Origin: Pseudomonas bananamidigenes
GTDB lineage: Bacteria; Pseudomonadota; Gammaproteobacteria; Pseudomonadales; Pseudomonadaceae
NCBI RefSeq assembly: GCF_001679645.1
Contig: NZ_LRUN01000009.1
Coordinates: 32,940 to 96,939, forward strand
Length of the DNA stretch: 64,000 nt
Reading direction: 5' to 3'
Numbering within the stretch: the first letter of the stretch is position 1; each line of letters opens with the position of its first letter. This document shows positions 63,960 to 64,000 of this stretch, piece by piece. A program made the position numbers and the translations under genes. The notes beneath the pieces were generated by a model. It did not search any database and was not told the origin of the DNA. It was given only the letters and a program-made list of their open reading frames with translations.

Positions 63960-64000
63960 CTCATGCCCTCCGCAGTGTTGCTCCTGACCTCTGTGGCGAG

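Overview
The window looks like chromosomal DNA of a fluorescent Pseudomonas (P. fluorescens group). The evidence is GC-rich coding bias, many REP pairs of the GTGGGAGCGAGCTTGCTCGC type, a lexA2-imuA-imuB-dnaE2 mutagenesis operon, and a gspE/gspF-DING phosphatase-giant exoprotein order that matches hxcR-hxcS-lapA/B-pdtA of P. aeruginosa. No rRNA, tRNA, CRISPR array, prophage or insertion sequence was seen.

Layout. 1-0.7 kb: a FecI/FecR-type iron-signalling pair, with fecR cut by the window edge. 1-6 kb: an orphan HoxX-like protein, a LysR regulator, and a translationally coupled fatty-acid-hydroxylase/SRPBCC fusion with a beta-propeller lactonase-like protein. 6-7.3 kb: small stress-type proteins (a 56-residue acidic protein, DUF465, DUF4142). 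7.5-12.9 kb: a six-gene module resembling a stressosome (RsbR, RsbS, RsbT, RsbX-like) joined to a histidine kinase and a hybrid kinase. 13-17.9 kb: a class-II UvrA (UvrA2) and another hybrid kinase. 18-26 kb: a GntR regulator divergent from a polyamine-type ABC importer, two amidohydrolases and a flavin-reductase-fold protein, which looks like an uptake and degradation cluster for an unknown N-compound. 26.3-28 kb: a CsgG/DUF4810/DUF799 lipoprotein trio. 28.3-34 kb: the LexA2-controlled translesion polymerase operon with its palindromic operator.

34.3-41.8 kb: a cluster transcribed leftward. It holds a GntR/UTRA regulator, an AprA-like flavoprotein, an AprB-like ferredoxin, an ABC importer (binding protein, permease, ATPase), a HEAT-repeat protein and a DUF971 protein. 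REP pairs sit between its sub-blocks and a clear palindrome overlaps the regulator's 5' end. I consider it the best candidate for an undescribed pathway. 42-47 kb: Gfo/Idh/MocA oxidoreductase, Dyp peroxidase, AraC regulator divergent from an outer-membrane phenol-MetA-type protein, and a RelB/ParE-like toxin-antitoxin pair whose toxin seems to use a CTG start. 47-64 kb: a ~4170-residue TpsA exoprotein (PdtA-like), a DING/PstS-like secreted protein, and type II secretion GspF and GspE, running out of the window toward the rest of an Hxc-like locus.

Protein families were recognised by eye from motifs. No database search was possible.
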